A stretch of 39,758 bases of DNA from Spirochaetota bacterium (GCA_003247225.1 QKAK01000166.1:1-39758), one strand, 5' to 3'. Positions 1 to 7,545 are shown, numbered from the stretch's first letter. The notes: generated by a model from the letters alone, not told the origin. A program made the numbers and translations.

Positions 1-9
1 CGGCGATGG

Positions 10-15
10 TATAAT
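10..15 (+). promoter_or_regulatory. -10 box of a possible dedicated 5S rRNA promoter
   Basis: A perfect TATAAT lies 12 bases before the first base of the 5S rRNA, the right distance for a start at or just before the mature 5' end. The -35 element would lie outside the window, so only half the promoter can be seen. It suggests 5S may be transcribed separately from, or in addition to, an upstream 23S gene. Confidence 0.4.
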
Positions 16-27
16 CTTGTTAATTAT

Positions 28-139
<112 letters not shown>

Positions 140-260
140 TTTTTTTTATGACGCGCGATCTGCGGCGTCAAAACGCCCGATGTTCCTCTTGACGTGCAAT
201 AGCACGCCTGCGAGGCCCATCGGGCGTTTTTTCTTGCATCTCATCGCGTCATAAAAAAAA
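140..260. repeat. Nested inverted repeat behind 5S rRNA, probable bidirectional terminator
   Basis: Three inverted repeats sit one inside another. The outer arms 140-155 and 245-260 are perfect complements over 16 bp (T8 ATGACGCG against CGCGTCAT A8). The middle arms 170-182 and 218-230 are perfect over 13 bp, carrying AAAACGCCCGATG and its complement followed by T6. The inner arms 193-197 and 202-206 form a 5-bp hairpin with an AATA loop. The middle stem with its A and T flanks has the form of a two-way intrinsic terminator. The outer pair uses the T tract of the 5S terminator and a mirrored A tract, which ordinary terminators do not need. No coding potential is seen. Confidence 0.75.
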
Positions 261-406
261 CCGAGGTACAGGCGCGCCGTTAGCGCTTCGCGTCTATGCT
301 CGTGGGAAAAAGAAAAAGGATCGTTTAGGGCCCGATAGGGTACCGCGACGGGAGGTCGCGGGTAGTCCGAGGCGCGGTTCCGCGACGCGGAGCCGCTACG
401 GCTGCG
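261..406. other. Intergenic region with two GC-rich hairpins, no gene seen
   Basis: No credible reading frame was found. Two hairpins stand out: 343-349 with 355-361 (7 bp perfect, 5-nt loop), and 374-383 with 387-396 (10 bp including one G-T, 3-nt loop). The second lies immediately behind the stop of the minus-strand pseudogene and could be the remains of its terminator, although no T tract follows on that strand. Confidence 0.4.
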
Positions 407-905
407 TTATAAGGCGAGATACATGAAGGGTATCTCCATCTCCTTGCTGCTCAAGCCTCCGTGGTTGCCGAGGTTCTTGACTTCGAACCTTCCCGGCACG
501 CGCCACCAGACCGTCTCGCCTTCGAACGGCAGCGCTACCAGGTCGCCCGCCCGCGTTGGTCGAGTGCAAGACGGTGGTCGACGGCGGTCGACGGGAACCG
601 GCTCGTGATGCACGAGACGACCCCGTCCCGCTCGAACCTCGCCACGCCCGGAAACCCGATCCGAGCGCGGACTCTATCTTGTCCCATCCGAGCCCGTCTA
701 TGAGGACGAAGACGACGTGGGGCAGCCCGTCCTCGGGCACCGCTAGCGTAGGCAGTGACGGGAAGGCGGCGCCCTCGTTCCCGGACAGGAGCCTGTAGGC
801 GCTCCCCGGGATGCGCGAGAAGCCGTACGACTCATAGAGGGGCAGGGTCCTCCCATGGCCGATCCGGGCGTTCCGGACCGCTTCGATCGAAGCGTCATTG
901 ATCAT
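407..905 (-). pseudogene. Degraded type I phosphodiesterase/alkaline phosphatase superfamily gene
   Basis: The remains of a hydrolase that would cleave phosphate esters or diesters with two metal ions. The intact 5' part (905 to about 650) encodes an N-terminus with HVVFVLIDGLGWDKIE, whose Asp is a metal ligand in this superfamily. Homologous protein then continues in a second frame (VARFERDGVVSCITSRFPST). It jumps back to the first frame for STTVLHSTNAG, the nucleophile PSTT region, and ends in the third frame (from about 545 down to 407) with GNHGGLSSKEMEIPF, the C-terminal His metal-ligand region. About 45 residues of C-terminus follow the nucleophile directly, so most of the catalytic domain is deleted as well as frameshifted. 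It cannot make a working enzyme. Confidence 0.8.
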
Positions 906-920
906 GGTACGCCTACTATG

Positions 921-944
921 CAGCGGATCCAGCGGATCCAGCGG
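921..944. repeat. Short tandem repeat CAGCGGATC, 2.7 copies
   Basis: The nonamer CAGCGGATC occurs twice in full and once in part, between the start of the phosphatase pseudogene and ktrB. It may be simple slippage. No regulatory role can be read from it. Confidence 0.5.
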
Positions 945-1015
945 GGATGGGCCCGCCGTCCGTTCCGGCGCCGCGCCTTGAAGGTAGCCGCCCCGCCGTG
1001 CTACAGTTCTCCGCG

Positions 1016-2338
1016 ATGAAGCTGAGCATCAGCAGCGATAAGTTCAACATACTTGCGTATTTCATCTCGGTGATACTCGCCGGGGCGGTACTGCTCTCGT
1101 TGCCGGCGGCCTGGGCCGGCGAGGGCGGGCTCGGGCCGCTCGACTCGCTGTTCACGGCGACGAGCGCCGTATGCGTGACCGGCCTCATCGTCGTCGATAC
1201 CGCGGGCTTCAGCCTGTTCGGCCAGGTCGTCATCATCCTGCTCATACAGTTCGGCGGCCTAGGCATCGTAGCGTTCGCCACCCTCTACGTGGCGCTCCCG
1301 CGCCGTAAGGTGTCGCTGGTCAATCGGGGCATCATCAAGGAAATGTACATGGACGAGGTCGAGTCCAATCCTCGCCATATAGTCTTTAACATCGTGGCCG
1401 TAACCCTAGGCGTCGAGGCTATCGGATTCGCGGTACTGCTGGCGCACTTCAAGTCGATCGGCGTCGACGGCGCCGTCTTCTCGGCCGCCTTCCACGCTAT
1501 CTCCGCGTTCTGCAACGCCGGTTTCTCGACCTTCAGCGACAGCCTCAACCGTTTCGCCGGGGACCGGGTCGTCAACCTCGTCGTCATGGCGCTGATCGTA
1601 TCGGGCGGCATAGGCTTCGTGGTGATGCAGGACGTCGGCCGCGTGTTCATGCGCTCCAAGCGCCGGCTCAGCTACCATTCGCGCATAACGCTGTCGATAA
1701 CGGCGACGCTGATCGCGTTCGGCGCCGCGCTGTACTACGCGCTGGAGCGCGACGGCGCCTTCTCCGGCATGGGCTTGGGCGAGGGGCTGCTCGCCGCGCT
1801 GTTCGAGTCGGTGACGACGAGGACGGCAGGCTTCGATACCGTGCCCCAGTCGGCGTTCGGCCCAGCCTCGTCGGTGCTCACTATCTTCCTGATGTTCACG
1901 GGCGGCTCTCCCGGTTCTACCGCTGGCGGCGTAAAGACGACGACGATATTCATGGCGTTCGCCGCGGCCTTCCGCGGCGCCGAGGACGACGGGTCGATCT
2001 CGTATCGCGGCGGCGCGCTCTCGACGACGTCGGTGTCGCGGGCCTTCTCGATACTGGCCAGGGCGATCCTGATCGTCGGCGCGTGCCTGCTCACGCTCCT
2101 CGCGCTCGAGGGAAGCAAGTTCGCCTTCGTCGACCTGTTCTTCGAGGTCGTCTCGGCCTTCGGCACCGTAGGCCTGAGCCGAGGCGTCACGGCCGGGCTG
2201 GGCTCCTGGGGCAAGCTCGTCATCATCGCGGCGATGTTCATGGGAAGGGTCGGCGTGTTCGCGATGGCCGTTTCGCGCTCGTCCGACAGGGTCGAGCGCT
2301 TCGCCGCGTATCCGCGCGAGAACCTGCTGCTGGGTTAG
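1016..2338 (+). CDS. ktrB: TrkH/KtrB-family potassium channel subunit
   Basis: Membrane-spanning pore subunit of a Ktr/Trk potassium uptake system; it moves K+ (often with Na+ coupling) across the inner membrane and is gated by the cytoplasmic RCK protein encoded next. The four selectivity-filter P-loops of the family are visible in order: TSAVCVTGLIVVD, SAFCNAGFSTFSD, TTRTAGFDTVP and SAFGTVGLSRG, each with the central glycine, between paired hydrophobic helices. At 440 residues from the chosen ATG it has KtrB length. An in-frame ATG at 947 would add 23 residues unlike any KtrB N-terminus, so I prefer 1016, where MKLSISSDKFNILAYF leads into the first helix. The stop codon overlaps the ribosome-binding site of ktrA, showing a two-gene operon. 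Confidence 0.92.
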   Translation: MKLSISSDKFNILAYFISVILAGAVLLSLPAAWAGEGGLGPLDSLFTATSAVCVTGLIVVDTAGFSLFGQVVIILLIQFGGLGIVAFATLYVALPRRKVSLVNRGIIKEMYMDEVESNPRHIVFNIVAVTLGVEAIGFAVLLAHFKSIGVDGAVFSAAFHAISAFCNAGFSTFSDSLNRFAGDRVVNLVVMALIVSGGIGFVVMQDVGRVFMRSKRRLSYHSRITLSITATLIAFGAALYYALERDGAFSGMGLGEGLLAALFESVTTRTAGFDTVPQSAFGPASSVLTIFLMFTGGSPGSTAGGVKTTTIFMAFAAAFRGAEDDGSISYRGGALSTTSVSRAFSILARAILIVGACLLTLLALEGSKFAFVDLFFEVVSAFGTVGLSRGVTAGLGSWGKLVIIAAMFMGRVGVFAMAVSRSSDRVERFAAYPRENLLLG

Positions 2339-2347
2339 GAGGGAATG

Positions 2348-3085
2348 ATGGCCAGGCAATTCGCTATCGTCGGTCTCGGGAGCTTCGGGCTGAGCGTCCT
2401 CGAGAAGCTCGCCGACGCGACCGACCAGATAATCATAGTCGACAAGGAAAAGTCGGTAATAGAGAAGCACAAGGACCTGGCGGCCAAGTCGTACATAAGC
2501 GACGCGCTGAACGAGGAAGCCCTGCGCCGCATCGTCCCGGAGGGGGTCGACGTCGCGATCGTCGACGTGGGCGACCACCTCGAGGCGGCCATCATCGTCA
2601 CGAACGCCCTCAAGAAGCTCGGGGCCAAGCAGATCATCGTGCGGGCAGATAACGAGGACCGCGGCGAGATACTAGAGATGGTCGGCGCGACCAGGATCAT
2701 CTACCCGGCCAAGGAGGCCGCCTACAGGATCGTGCCGATGCTCGTGTCGAGCACGCTGTTCTCCTTCATGCCGATCAGCGCGAGCATGGTGCTGGCCGAA
2801 TTCCAGGTACCCGACCGATACGTCGGCATGACGCTGATCGAGGCTAACCTCCGCCAGACCAAGGGCATCAACGTCGTCGCCCTGCGCAAGACCGACGAGG
2901 ACGACTACGTCTTCTTCGATCCCAAGTACCGGATGCGCGAGGGCGACGTCCTCCTATGCGCCGGTACGGAGAAGGACGTCACGGCCTTCACCGGAGCGAG
3001 GGTCGTCGCCAGGAAGAACCTGGTGAGCGACATGTTCCGCGGCATCTTCGGCAAGTCGCGCAAGCAGGCCGAGGGCGAGGCGTAG
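2348..3085 (+). CDS. ktrA: KtrA/TrkA potassium uptake regulatory subunit (RCK protein)
   Basis: Cytoplasmic gating ring of the potassium transporter encoded just upstream. The RCK_N Rossmann domain (about residues 1-120) starts with the nucleotide-binding motif IVGLGSFG and has the acidic end of strand 2 in IIIVDKEK. An RCK_C ligand-binding domain follows (about 135-220). KtrA proteins bind ATP/ADP or NAD(H) and often c-di-AMP in the RCK_C domain. AGGAGGG at 2337-2343 overlaps the ktrB stop. Spacing favours the ATG at 2348 over the one at 2345, a difference of one residue. Length (245 aa) is typical. The last 15 residues are charged and probably disordered. Confidence 0.93.
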   Translation: MARQFAIVGLGSFGLSVLEKLADATDQIIIVDKEKSVIEKHKDLAAKSYISDALNEEALRRIVPEGVDVAIVDVGDHLEAAIIVTNALKKLGAKQIIVRADNEDRGEILEMVGATRIIYPAKEAAYRIVPMLVSSTLFSFMPISASMVLAEFQVPDRYVGMTLIEANLRQTKGINVVALRKTDEDDYVFFDPKYRMREGDVLLCAGTEKDVTAFTGARVVARKNLVSDMFRGIFGKSRKQAEGEA

Positions 3086-3087
3086 CG

Positions 3088-3112
3088 GCCGGCGCCCGGA
3101 AGGGGTGCCGGC
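3088..3112. terminator. Hairpin between convergent ktrA and amt
   Basis: GCCGGC at 3088-3093 pairs with GCCGGC at 3107-3112 and continues through a G-T and three C-G pairs to a purine-rich loop. It lies 3 bases after the ktrA stop. No T tract follows on either strand, so it may act as a strong pause or Rho-type end rather than a classical intrinsic terminator. Confidence 0.4.
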
Positions 3113-3187
3113 TCCGGTCCCGCGCCCGCCCGGGGCCGCGCCGCGAGGGAGCGGCCCGCGCTAGCCTCGGCCGGCTATCGGCCGGGG

Positions 3188-4432
3188 TCAGTCGTAGGCG
3201 ACCTCGCCGTGCTCGGCCAGGTCGAGGCCGGACGCCTCCGCGTTCTCGGAGACGCGGACCGGGGTGACGCGGTTGATCAGCGCCAGCATGGCGAGGGTGA
3301 AGGCGAACGCGTAGACGGCGGCGCCGGTCGCGGCCGCGGCCTGCTTCAGGATGAACGTCCCGTTGCCGTCGACCAGGCCAGAGGCGAGCGCCGCCGGGTC
3401 GCGCCCCGGGTAGCTGATGGCCGCGGTGCCGAAGACGCCGAGCAGGATGGTGCCGAGGAAGCCGCCTATGCCGTGCACGCCGAACACGTCCAGGGCGTCG
3501 TCGAGTCCGCTCCGGTTCTTCAGGTGGATGGCGAAGTAGCCCGCCGCCGCGGCGACGATGCCGATGATGACCGCCGCCTGGCTGCTCACGTATCCGGCCG
3601 CCGGCGTGATGGTCGCGAGCCCGGCGACCGCCCCGGTCAGGAAACCGAGGAATTTGGGTTTCCTCGTGAATATCCAGTCGAGCAGGAGCCAGGTCGGCCC
3701 GGCGAAGGACGCGGCTAGGTCGGTATTGAGGAAGGCCTGGGCCGTGACCCGGTCGACCCCGAATTCGGAGCCGGCGTTGAAGCCGTACCAGCCGAACCAT
3801 AGGATCGCGGTGCCGATGGCCACGAGCGGGATGGAGTGCATGCCCTTCTCGACGGTCTTGCGCTTGCCGATGTACAGGACCGAGGCGAGCGCGGCGAAGC
3901 CCGCGGTGGTATGCACCACGATGCCGCCGGCGAAGTCCTTGACGCCCCAGTCGGCCAGGACGCCGCCGCCCCATACCATGTGGACGGCCGGGAAGTAGAC
4001 GAGCGTGAGCCACGCGACGAGGAATAGCAGGTAGGCGGGGAAGCGCACGCGGTTGGCGAAGGCTCCCGTGATCAGGGCGGGGGTGATGATGGCGAACATC
4101 ATCTGGTAGACGACGAACACGAGCAGCGGGACCTCGGGGTTCACGGGGCTCGCGCCGAGGATGTCCACCCCGCGGAACAGCGCCATGTCCAGGTTCCCGA
4201 CCAGGCCCATGAAATCGCCGTGGCCGAGGCTACCCGAGAAGCACAGCGAGAAGCCGTAGAGGTACCAGATGATGGTGGTGATCCCGAGCGATACGAAGCT
4301 CTGGAACATTATGGTTAGCACGTTCTTGCGGCTCACGAGGCCGCCGTAGAAGAAGGCGAGCCCGGGCGTCATGAACATGACGAGCGAGGTGGCGAGGAGC
4401 ATGAAAGCGGTGCTTCCCGTATTGATTGGCAT
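3188..4432 (-). CDS. amt: Ammonium transporter (Amt/MEP family)
   Basis: Trimeric inner-membrane channel that takes up ammonium. The 414 residues hold about eleven hydrophobic helices without a cleaved signal peptide. Family landmarks: FMTPGLAFFYGGLVS in the first helix, the conserved Asp and first pore histidine in DFAGGIVVHTTAG, and the second pore histidine in FGVHGIGG. The start is supported by GGAGG five bases before the ATG. Amt genes are usually paired with a PII gene (glnK/glnB) that plugs the channel; none is seen here. The gene faces ktrA, and an unknown small ORF lies upstream on the same strand. Confidence 0.95.
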   Translation of the reverse strand: MPINTGSTAFMLLATSLVMFMTPGLAFFYGGLVSRKNVLTIMFQSFVSLGITTIIWYLYGFSLCFSGSLGHGDFMGLVGNLDMALFRGVDILGASPVNPEVPLLVFVVYQMMFAIITPALITGAFANRVRFPAYLLFLVAWLTLVYFPAVHMVWGGGVLADWGVKDFAGGIVVHTTAGFAALASVLYIGKRKTVEKGMHSIPLVAIGTAILWFGWYGFNAGSEFGVDRVTAQAFLNTDLAASFAGPTWLLLDWIFTRKPKFLGFLTGAVAGLATITPAAGYVSSQAAVIIGIVAAAAGYFAIHLKNRSGLDDALDVFGVHGIGGFLGTILLGVFGTAAISYPGRDPAALASGLVDGNGTFILKQAAAATGAAVYAFAFTLAMLALINRVTPVRVSENAEASGLDLAEHGEVAYD

Positions 4433-4478
4433 GAGAACCTCCGGTATAGGCTGATAGGTGACGCGGCGCCGCCCTTAG

Positions 4479-4506
4479 CGGGCCGCCTGCGCGATCAGGC
4501 GGCCCG
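4479..4506. repeat. Perfect 11-bp hairpin upstream of amt
   Basis: CGGGCCGCCTG (4479-4489) and CAGGCGGCCCG (4496-4506) are perfect complements around a 6-nt loop. The hairpin sits 47 bases before the amt start and contains the stop codon of the small minus-strand ORF in its loop. There is no T tract after it in the direction of amt, so it could shape the amt leader or end the upstream transcript weakly. Confidence 0.55.
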
Positions 4507-4890
4507 GGGAGGCCCTCGCCAGCAGCGGTAACCGTGGACGCGGCTATGCGCATAGGGCGGCAGAGACGGCTCGACGCTCGGCCCGCCTCGGGCGGCGGCG
4601 TATACGGCGCCGAGCCTGGCGGGCACGTCCATCTCGAAGAACCAGCGCGGCGGTTCCTCCGATTGCGGCGAGAGCGGCCCGTTACCGTCCCCGGTCGCCG
4701 GGGAGCAGGTGGAGAGACCCCGGAGCAGGGAGGCGGCGATCGTGCCGAGCGCCGGCCCGGCGCCGAATTCTATTATTAGCGACGACGCCAGCGAGAAGCA
4801 GAGGACCGTCAAGAGAATCAACGGCTCGCCCCGGGGGCGTGGGGAGGGAGGAATTATTGATGGTCTTTCGTCGTCGGATAGAGCGAACAT
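4495..4890 (-). CDS. Possible small membrane or secreted protein of unknown function
   Basis: A 131-codon frame on the amt strand. It has one hydrophobic segment (LILLTVLCFSLASSLIIEFG, about residues 25-44) that could be a signal anchor, and a proline-rich tail with no family I recognise. Third codon positions are strongly GC-rich from the hydrophobic segment on, as in neighbouring real genes. However, there is no clear ribosome-binding site before the ATG at 4890, and the true start may be a downstream TTG. The alternative is that this is non-coding spacer between radC and amt. Confidence 0.35.
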   Translation of the reverse strand: MFALSDDERPSIIPPSPRPRGEPLILLTVLCFSLASSLIIEFGAGPALGTIAASLLRGLSTCSPATGDGNGPLSPQSEEPPRWFFEMDVPARLGAVYAAARGGPSVEPSLPPYAHSRVHGYRCWRGPPRAA

Positions 4891-5024
4891 CGGGAACCCG
4901 CGCCACTGTATTCCTAAATAGCGAAATGATCTAGGTGCGCGGCCGCTAGCGGCGGACTACCGGCTCGGGCTACCGGCCGCGCTATCGGCCTTCCTATCGA
5001 GCCATCCGTAGCGCGGCCTCCCCG

Positions 5025-5723
5025 CTACGCCTTGTCCGGCACGAGCAGGCCGCTCTCGACCAGGCTCGTGTAGCCGGCGTGCGAGAAGACCAGGTGGTCG
5101 AGGAGGGGGATGCCGAGCACCGCGCCGGCCTCCTTGAGGCGGGCGGTGATGTCGAGGTCCTCCGGCGACGGCTCGAGCCTGCCTGACGGGTGGTTGTGGG
5201 CGACGAAGATGGCGCAGGCGCGGTCGGCCACCGCCTCGGCGTATATCTCCCGAGGATGGACTATGGTCCTGTTGACGAGGCCGACGGTGATGACGCGGAC
5301 GGCTATCACGTCGTGGGCGCCGTTCAGCGTGCAGCAGAGGAATCGCTCCTGCTTCCGGTCGTCGAAGTGGCGCACGAGCTGCCACGCGTCGTCCGGCGAC
5401 GCGATACGGCGCTCCCTGGTCCCGTAGAAGCGCTTACCTAGCTCGAAGGCCGCGGCTACGCGGCAGGCGCGGGCGTCGCCCATGCCCGGGATGGCCGATA
5501 TGCTCGAGACGCTCGGGACGCCGGCGCTGAAGTCGCATCCGGCCAGCACCTCGGTCGATAGCGTGCGCACGTCCTTGCCCCTCGAGCCGGCGCCTATGAT
5601 GGCCGCGACCAGTTCGTAATCGGCGACCGACGGCGTACCCGACGCGATGAGCCTCTCCCTGATATCGGGCCTGTCGCCCGAGGCCTCGCCCGCCCATCCG
5701 TATGAACCCAGCGCGTGTTTCAT
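5025..5723 (-). CDS. radC: RadC-family JAB/MPN-domain protein
   Basis: Member of the RadC family. Despite the name its cellular role is unsettled: the original E. coli radC phenotype was traced to recG, and the fold is a JAB/MPN metalloprotease-like domain. The 232-aa protein has a helix-hairpin-helix-like N-terminal part (about residues 20-100, with IPGMGDARACRVAAAFELG) and the C-terminal JAB domain. The zinc signature is HNHPSGRLEPSPEDLDIT, fitting the family pattern HxHPSG...SxxD. The start is set by GGAGG five bases before the ATG, and length is normal. It diverges from the rubrerythrin operon, sharing a 168-bp intergenic region. Confidence 0.92.
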   Translation of the reverse strand: MKHALGSYGWAGEASGDRPDIRERLIASGTPSVADYELVAAIIGAGSRGKDVRTLSTEVLAGCDFSAGVPSVSSISAIPGMGDARACRVAAAFELGKRFYGTRERRIASPDDAWQLVRHFDDRKQERFLCCTLNGAHDVIAVRVITVGLVNRTIVHPREIYAEAVADRACAIFVAHNHPSGRLEPSPEDLDITARLKEAGAVLGIPLLDHLVFSHAGYTSLVESGLLVPDKA

Positions 5724-5799
5724 CGATGCCTCCGACGCCGGTACGCTCCGCCGAGCCGCGGCGCTTTCGAGCGGAACGCGTCGAAAATGGATACTATAT

Positions 5800-5828
5800 T
5801 TGCTTCCGCTGATATTTAATTGTATACT
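5800..5828 (+). promoter_or_regulatory. Sigma-70-type promoter of the rubrerythrin operon
   Basis: TTGCTT at 5800-5805 and TATACT at 5823-5828 are separated by exactly 17 bases, in a markedly AT-rich patch of otherwise GC-rich DNA. The predicted start near 5835 gives a leader of about 57 nt. The spacer and -10 contain an imperfect AT-rich dyad (TATTTAATTGTATA region). In related peroxide-defence operons PerR often binds such a site, but no Fur/PerR gene is visible, so this is only a suggestion. Confidence 0.65.
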
Positions 5829-5891
5829 TCGATGCGCTGGTGTACGCGTCCCGGCGTCTGCCGGGAGAAAATCGTGAGGATCGGGGGCAAG

Positions 5892-6467
5892 ATGAAAAGC
5901 GTCAAGGGAACCCAGACGGAGAAGAACCTGATGGCGGCTTTCGCCGGCGAGTCGCAGGCGAGGAATCGTTATACCTATTTCGCGAGCAAGGCGCGCGACG
6001 AGGGCTATATGCAGATAGCCGCGGTATTCGAGGAGACCGCGAACCAGGAGAAGGAGCACGCGAAGCGCCTGTTCAAGCTGATGGACGGCGGCGAGATAAG
6101 CATAAGCGGCACCTTCCCCGCAGGCCCGGTCGGGACGACCTCCGAGAACCTGCTCGAGGCCGCCAACGGCGAGGACTATGAGTGGAAGGAGATGTACCCG
6201 GGCTTCGCCAAGGTAGCCCGCGACGAGGGCTTCGACGCCGTCGCTACCATCTTCGAGGCTATAGCCGTGGCCGAGAGGCAGCATTCGAAGCGATATACCG
6301 GCCTCAAGGCGAACGTCGACGGCGGCGCGGCCTTCAAGCGACCCGCTCCCGTCGTCTGGCAATGCAGGAATTGCGGCTACATCGTCGAGGCCGCGGTCGC
6401 TCCGCAGGCCTGCCCCGCCTGCGCCCATCCCCAGTCGTATTTCGAGCTGCTCGGCGAGAACTGGTAA
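5892..6467 (+). CDS. rbr: Rubrerythrin (NADH peroxidase of anaerobes)
   Basis: Reduces hydrogen peroxide to water in the cytoplasm with electrons from rubredoxin. The N-terminal four-helix diiron domain (about residues 1-145) shows paired ExxH-type ligands in AFAGESQARNRY, ETANQEKEHAKR, GFAKVARDEGF and EAIAVAERQHSKRY. The C-terminal rubredoxin-like domain has CRNCGY and CPACAHP, which bind one iron. Its 191 residues match the family. The frame is open upstream, but homology begins at MKSVKGTQTEKNL and a G-rich GGGGGC precedes that ATG. It is the first gene of a tight operon with superoxide reductase (12-nt gap) and rubredoxin. Confidence 0.95.
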   Translation: MKSVKGTQTEKNLMAAFAGESQARNRYTYFASKARDEGYMQIAAVFEETANQEKEHAKRLFKLMDGGEISISGTFPAGPVGTTSENLLEAANGEDYEWKEMYPGFAKVARDEGFDAVATIFEAIAVAERQHSKRYTGLKANVDGGAAFKRPAPVVWQCRNCGYIVEAAVAPQACPACAHPQSYFELLGENW

Positions 6468-6479
6468 GGAGGAAACGAG

Positions 6480-6860
6480 ATGACTACGGGAAACAAGGTG
6501 TACCGCTGCGCCAAGTGCGGCAACATCGTCGAACTGCTCCACGAGGGCGGCGGCGAGCTCGTCTGCTGCGGGGAGCCGATGAAGCTGCTCGCCGAGAACA
6601 CGAGCGACGGCGCCAAGGAGAAGCACGTGCCGGCCATCGAGCGGATCGCCGACGGCTTCCGCGTCACGGTCGGCGCCGTGGCCCATCCGATGGAGGAGAA
6701 GCACTACATCCAGTGGATCGAGCTGATAGCCGACGGCGTTTCGTACAAGGCCTACCTGAAGCCTGGCGATAAGCCCGAGGCCGTCTTCAAGGTATCGGCG
6801 ACCCGCGCGGTCGCCCGCGAATACTGCAACCTGCACGGCCTCTGGAAGGCCGAGGCATAG
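6480..6860 (+). CDS. dfx: Superoxide reductase, two-iron desulfoferrodoxin type
   Basis: Reduces superoxide to peroxide without making oxygen; the peroxide then goes to rubrerythrin upstream. The N-terminal desulforedoxin-like centre has four cysteines (YRCAKCGN and LVCCGEP). The catalytic centre ligands are recognisable in [19 protein letters not shown] and the C-terminal CNLHGLW, giving the Fe(His)4(Cys) site with the conserved EKH glutamate and lysine. At 126 aa it has class I desulfoferrodoxin length. An AAGGAGG ribosome-binding site overlaps the rubrerythrin stop region. Confidence 0.96.
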   Translation: MTTGNKVYRCAKCGNIVELLHEGGGELVCCGEPMKLLAENTSDGAKEKHVPAIERIADGFRVTVGAVAHPMEEKHYIQWIELIADGVSYKAYLKPGDKPEAVFKVSATRAVAREYCNLHGLWKAEA

Positions 6861-6875
6861 GAAGAGGAGAGCATC

Positions 6876-7034
6876 ATGGAGAAGTACATCTGCGACGTAT
6901 GCGGCTACATCTACGATCCGGCTGTCGGCGACCCGGACGCCGGCGTCGCCGCCGGCACCCCGTTCGCCAAGCTGCCCGAGGATTGGGTCTGCCCGATGTG
7001 CGGGGCCGGCAAGGATAGCTTCAGCCTGGCGTAA
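6876..7034 (+). CDS. rub: Rubredoxin
   Basis: A 52-residue one-iron electron carrier. It has the two cysteine loops [11 protein letters not shown] and [12 protein letters not shown], the conserved aromatic core residues, and the family spacing of PEDW before the second loop. It probably feeds electrons to both rubrerythrin and superoxide reductase encoded upstream. Start is by GAGGAG seven bases ahead of the ATG. The gene ends just before the operon terminator. Its shortness means many gene finders would skip it. Confidence 0.95.
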   Translation: MEKYICDVCGYIYDPAVGDPDAGVAAGTPFAKLPEDWVCPMCGAGKDSFSLA

Positions 7035-7071
7035 CCCGTTGCGCCGCCTCCGCGCGGCGCGTTATCATCGA

Positions 7072-7111
7072 AGCCGGAAGCCAGCCAGAGCGCTGGTTCC
7101 GGCTTTTTTTT
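7072..7111 (+). terminator. Intrinsic terminator of the rbr-dfx-rub operon
   Basis: AGCCGGAA (7072-7079) pairs perfectly with TTCCGGCT (7097-7104), with an inner CCAG/CTGG helix, followed by eight T residues to 7111. It is a textbook Rho-independent terminator 38 bases after the rubredoxin stop. Confidence 0.93.
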
Positions 7112-7121
7112 CGGAGGCGTG

Positions 7122-7412
7122 ATGATATCCAGGGAAGACTTCATGTTCACGATCGGCTACGACGGCGATACGGCCGTCGTCGACGGCAAGGCAAAGGCCG
7201 AGTACGGCAAGCTCGATACGCTGTCGCTGGCGCGCCGCGGGCTGTTCAGGTCCGCCTTCGCCTCGGCCCTGTATTCCGGATCCAAGGAAGAGCTGGCGGC
7301 CTTCGCCGAGGTATACAACGCGGCGGCCGGCACGTCGTACTCCACCGCGGAGGAATTCCAGCGCCTGTTCGGCGTCAAGCAGGAGACCATCAAGAAGGTC
7401 ATGGCGCTCTAG
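7122..7412 (+). CDS. Small protein of unknown function
   Basis: A 96-residue soluble protein with no family I can name. It starts ISREDFMFTIGYDGDTAVVDGK, has a helical middle (LARRGLFRSAFASALYSGS) and ends in a helix-rich tail with KQETIKKVMAL. There is no signal peptide or membrane segment. GGAGG at 7113-7117 lies just behind the upstream terminator and supports the ATG at 7122 (a GTG at 7119 is also in frame). Codon use matches its neighbours. It sits alone between the operon terminator and a 133-bp gap, so it may be transcribed from readthrough or from a promoter within the terminator region. Confidence 0.7.
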   Translation: MISREDFMFTIGYDGDTAVVDGKAKAEYGKLDTLSLARRGLFRSAFASALYSGSKEELAAFAEVYNAAAGTSYSTAEEFQRLFGVKQETIKKVMAL

Positions 7413-7545
7413 CCCGTCTTTCGTTCTAGAAGATGAGCCGTCGCGGAGTTTCCGGTCGGCTTATCCGGGCCATGATAGGGTCGGCCGGCGCGCGACTCGT
7501 CCGGGCCCGGAGCATATAAGGCTTGCTCGTTACGAGGAGTATCGC

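Noticed and set aside
1406-2578. A 390-codon minus-strand frame over ktrB and ktrA
   Set aside because: It is rich in Arg, Glu, Gly and His without hydrophobic core patterns, has no ribosome-binding site, and mirrors the coding frame of known genes.
5724-6836. Continuation of the radC frame upstream, antisense to rubrerythrin and superoxide reductase, giving a 603-aa protein
   Set aside because: The antisense genes are strongly identified, RadC homology starts at MKHALGSYG with its own ribosome-binding site, and long antisense frames are expected at this GC content.
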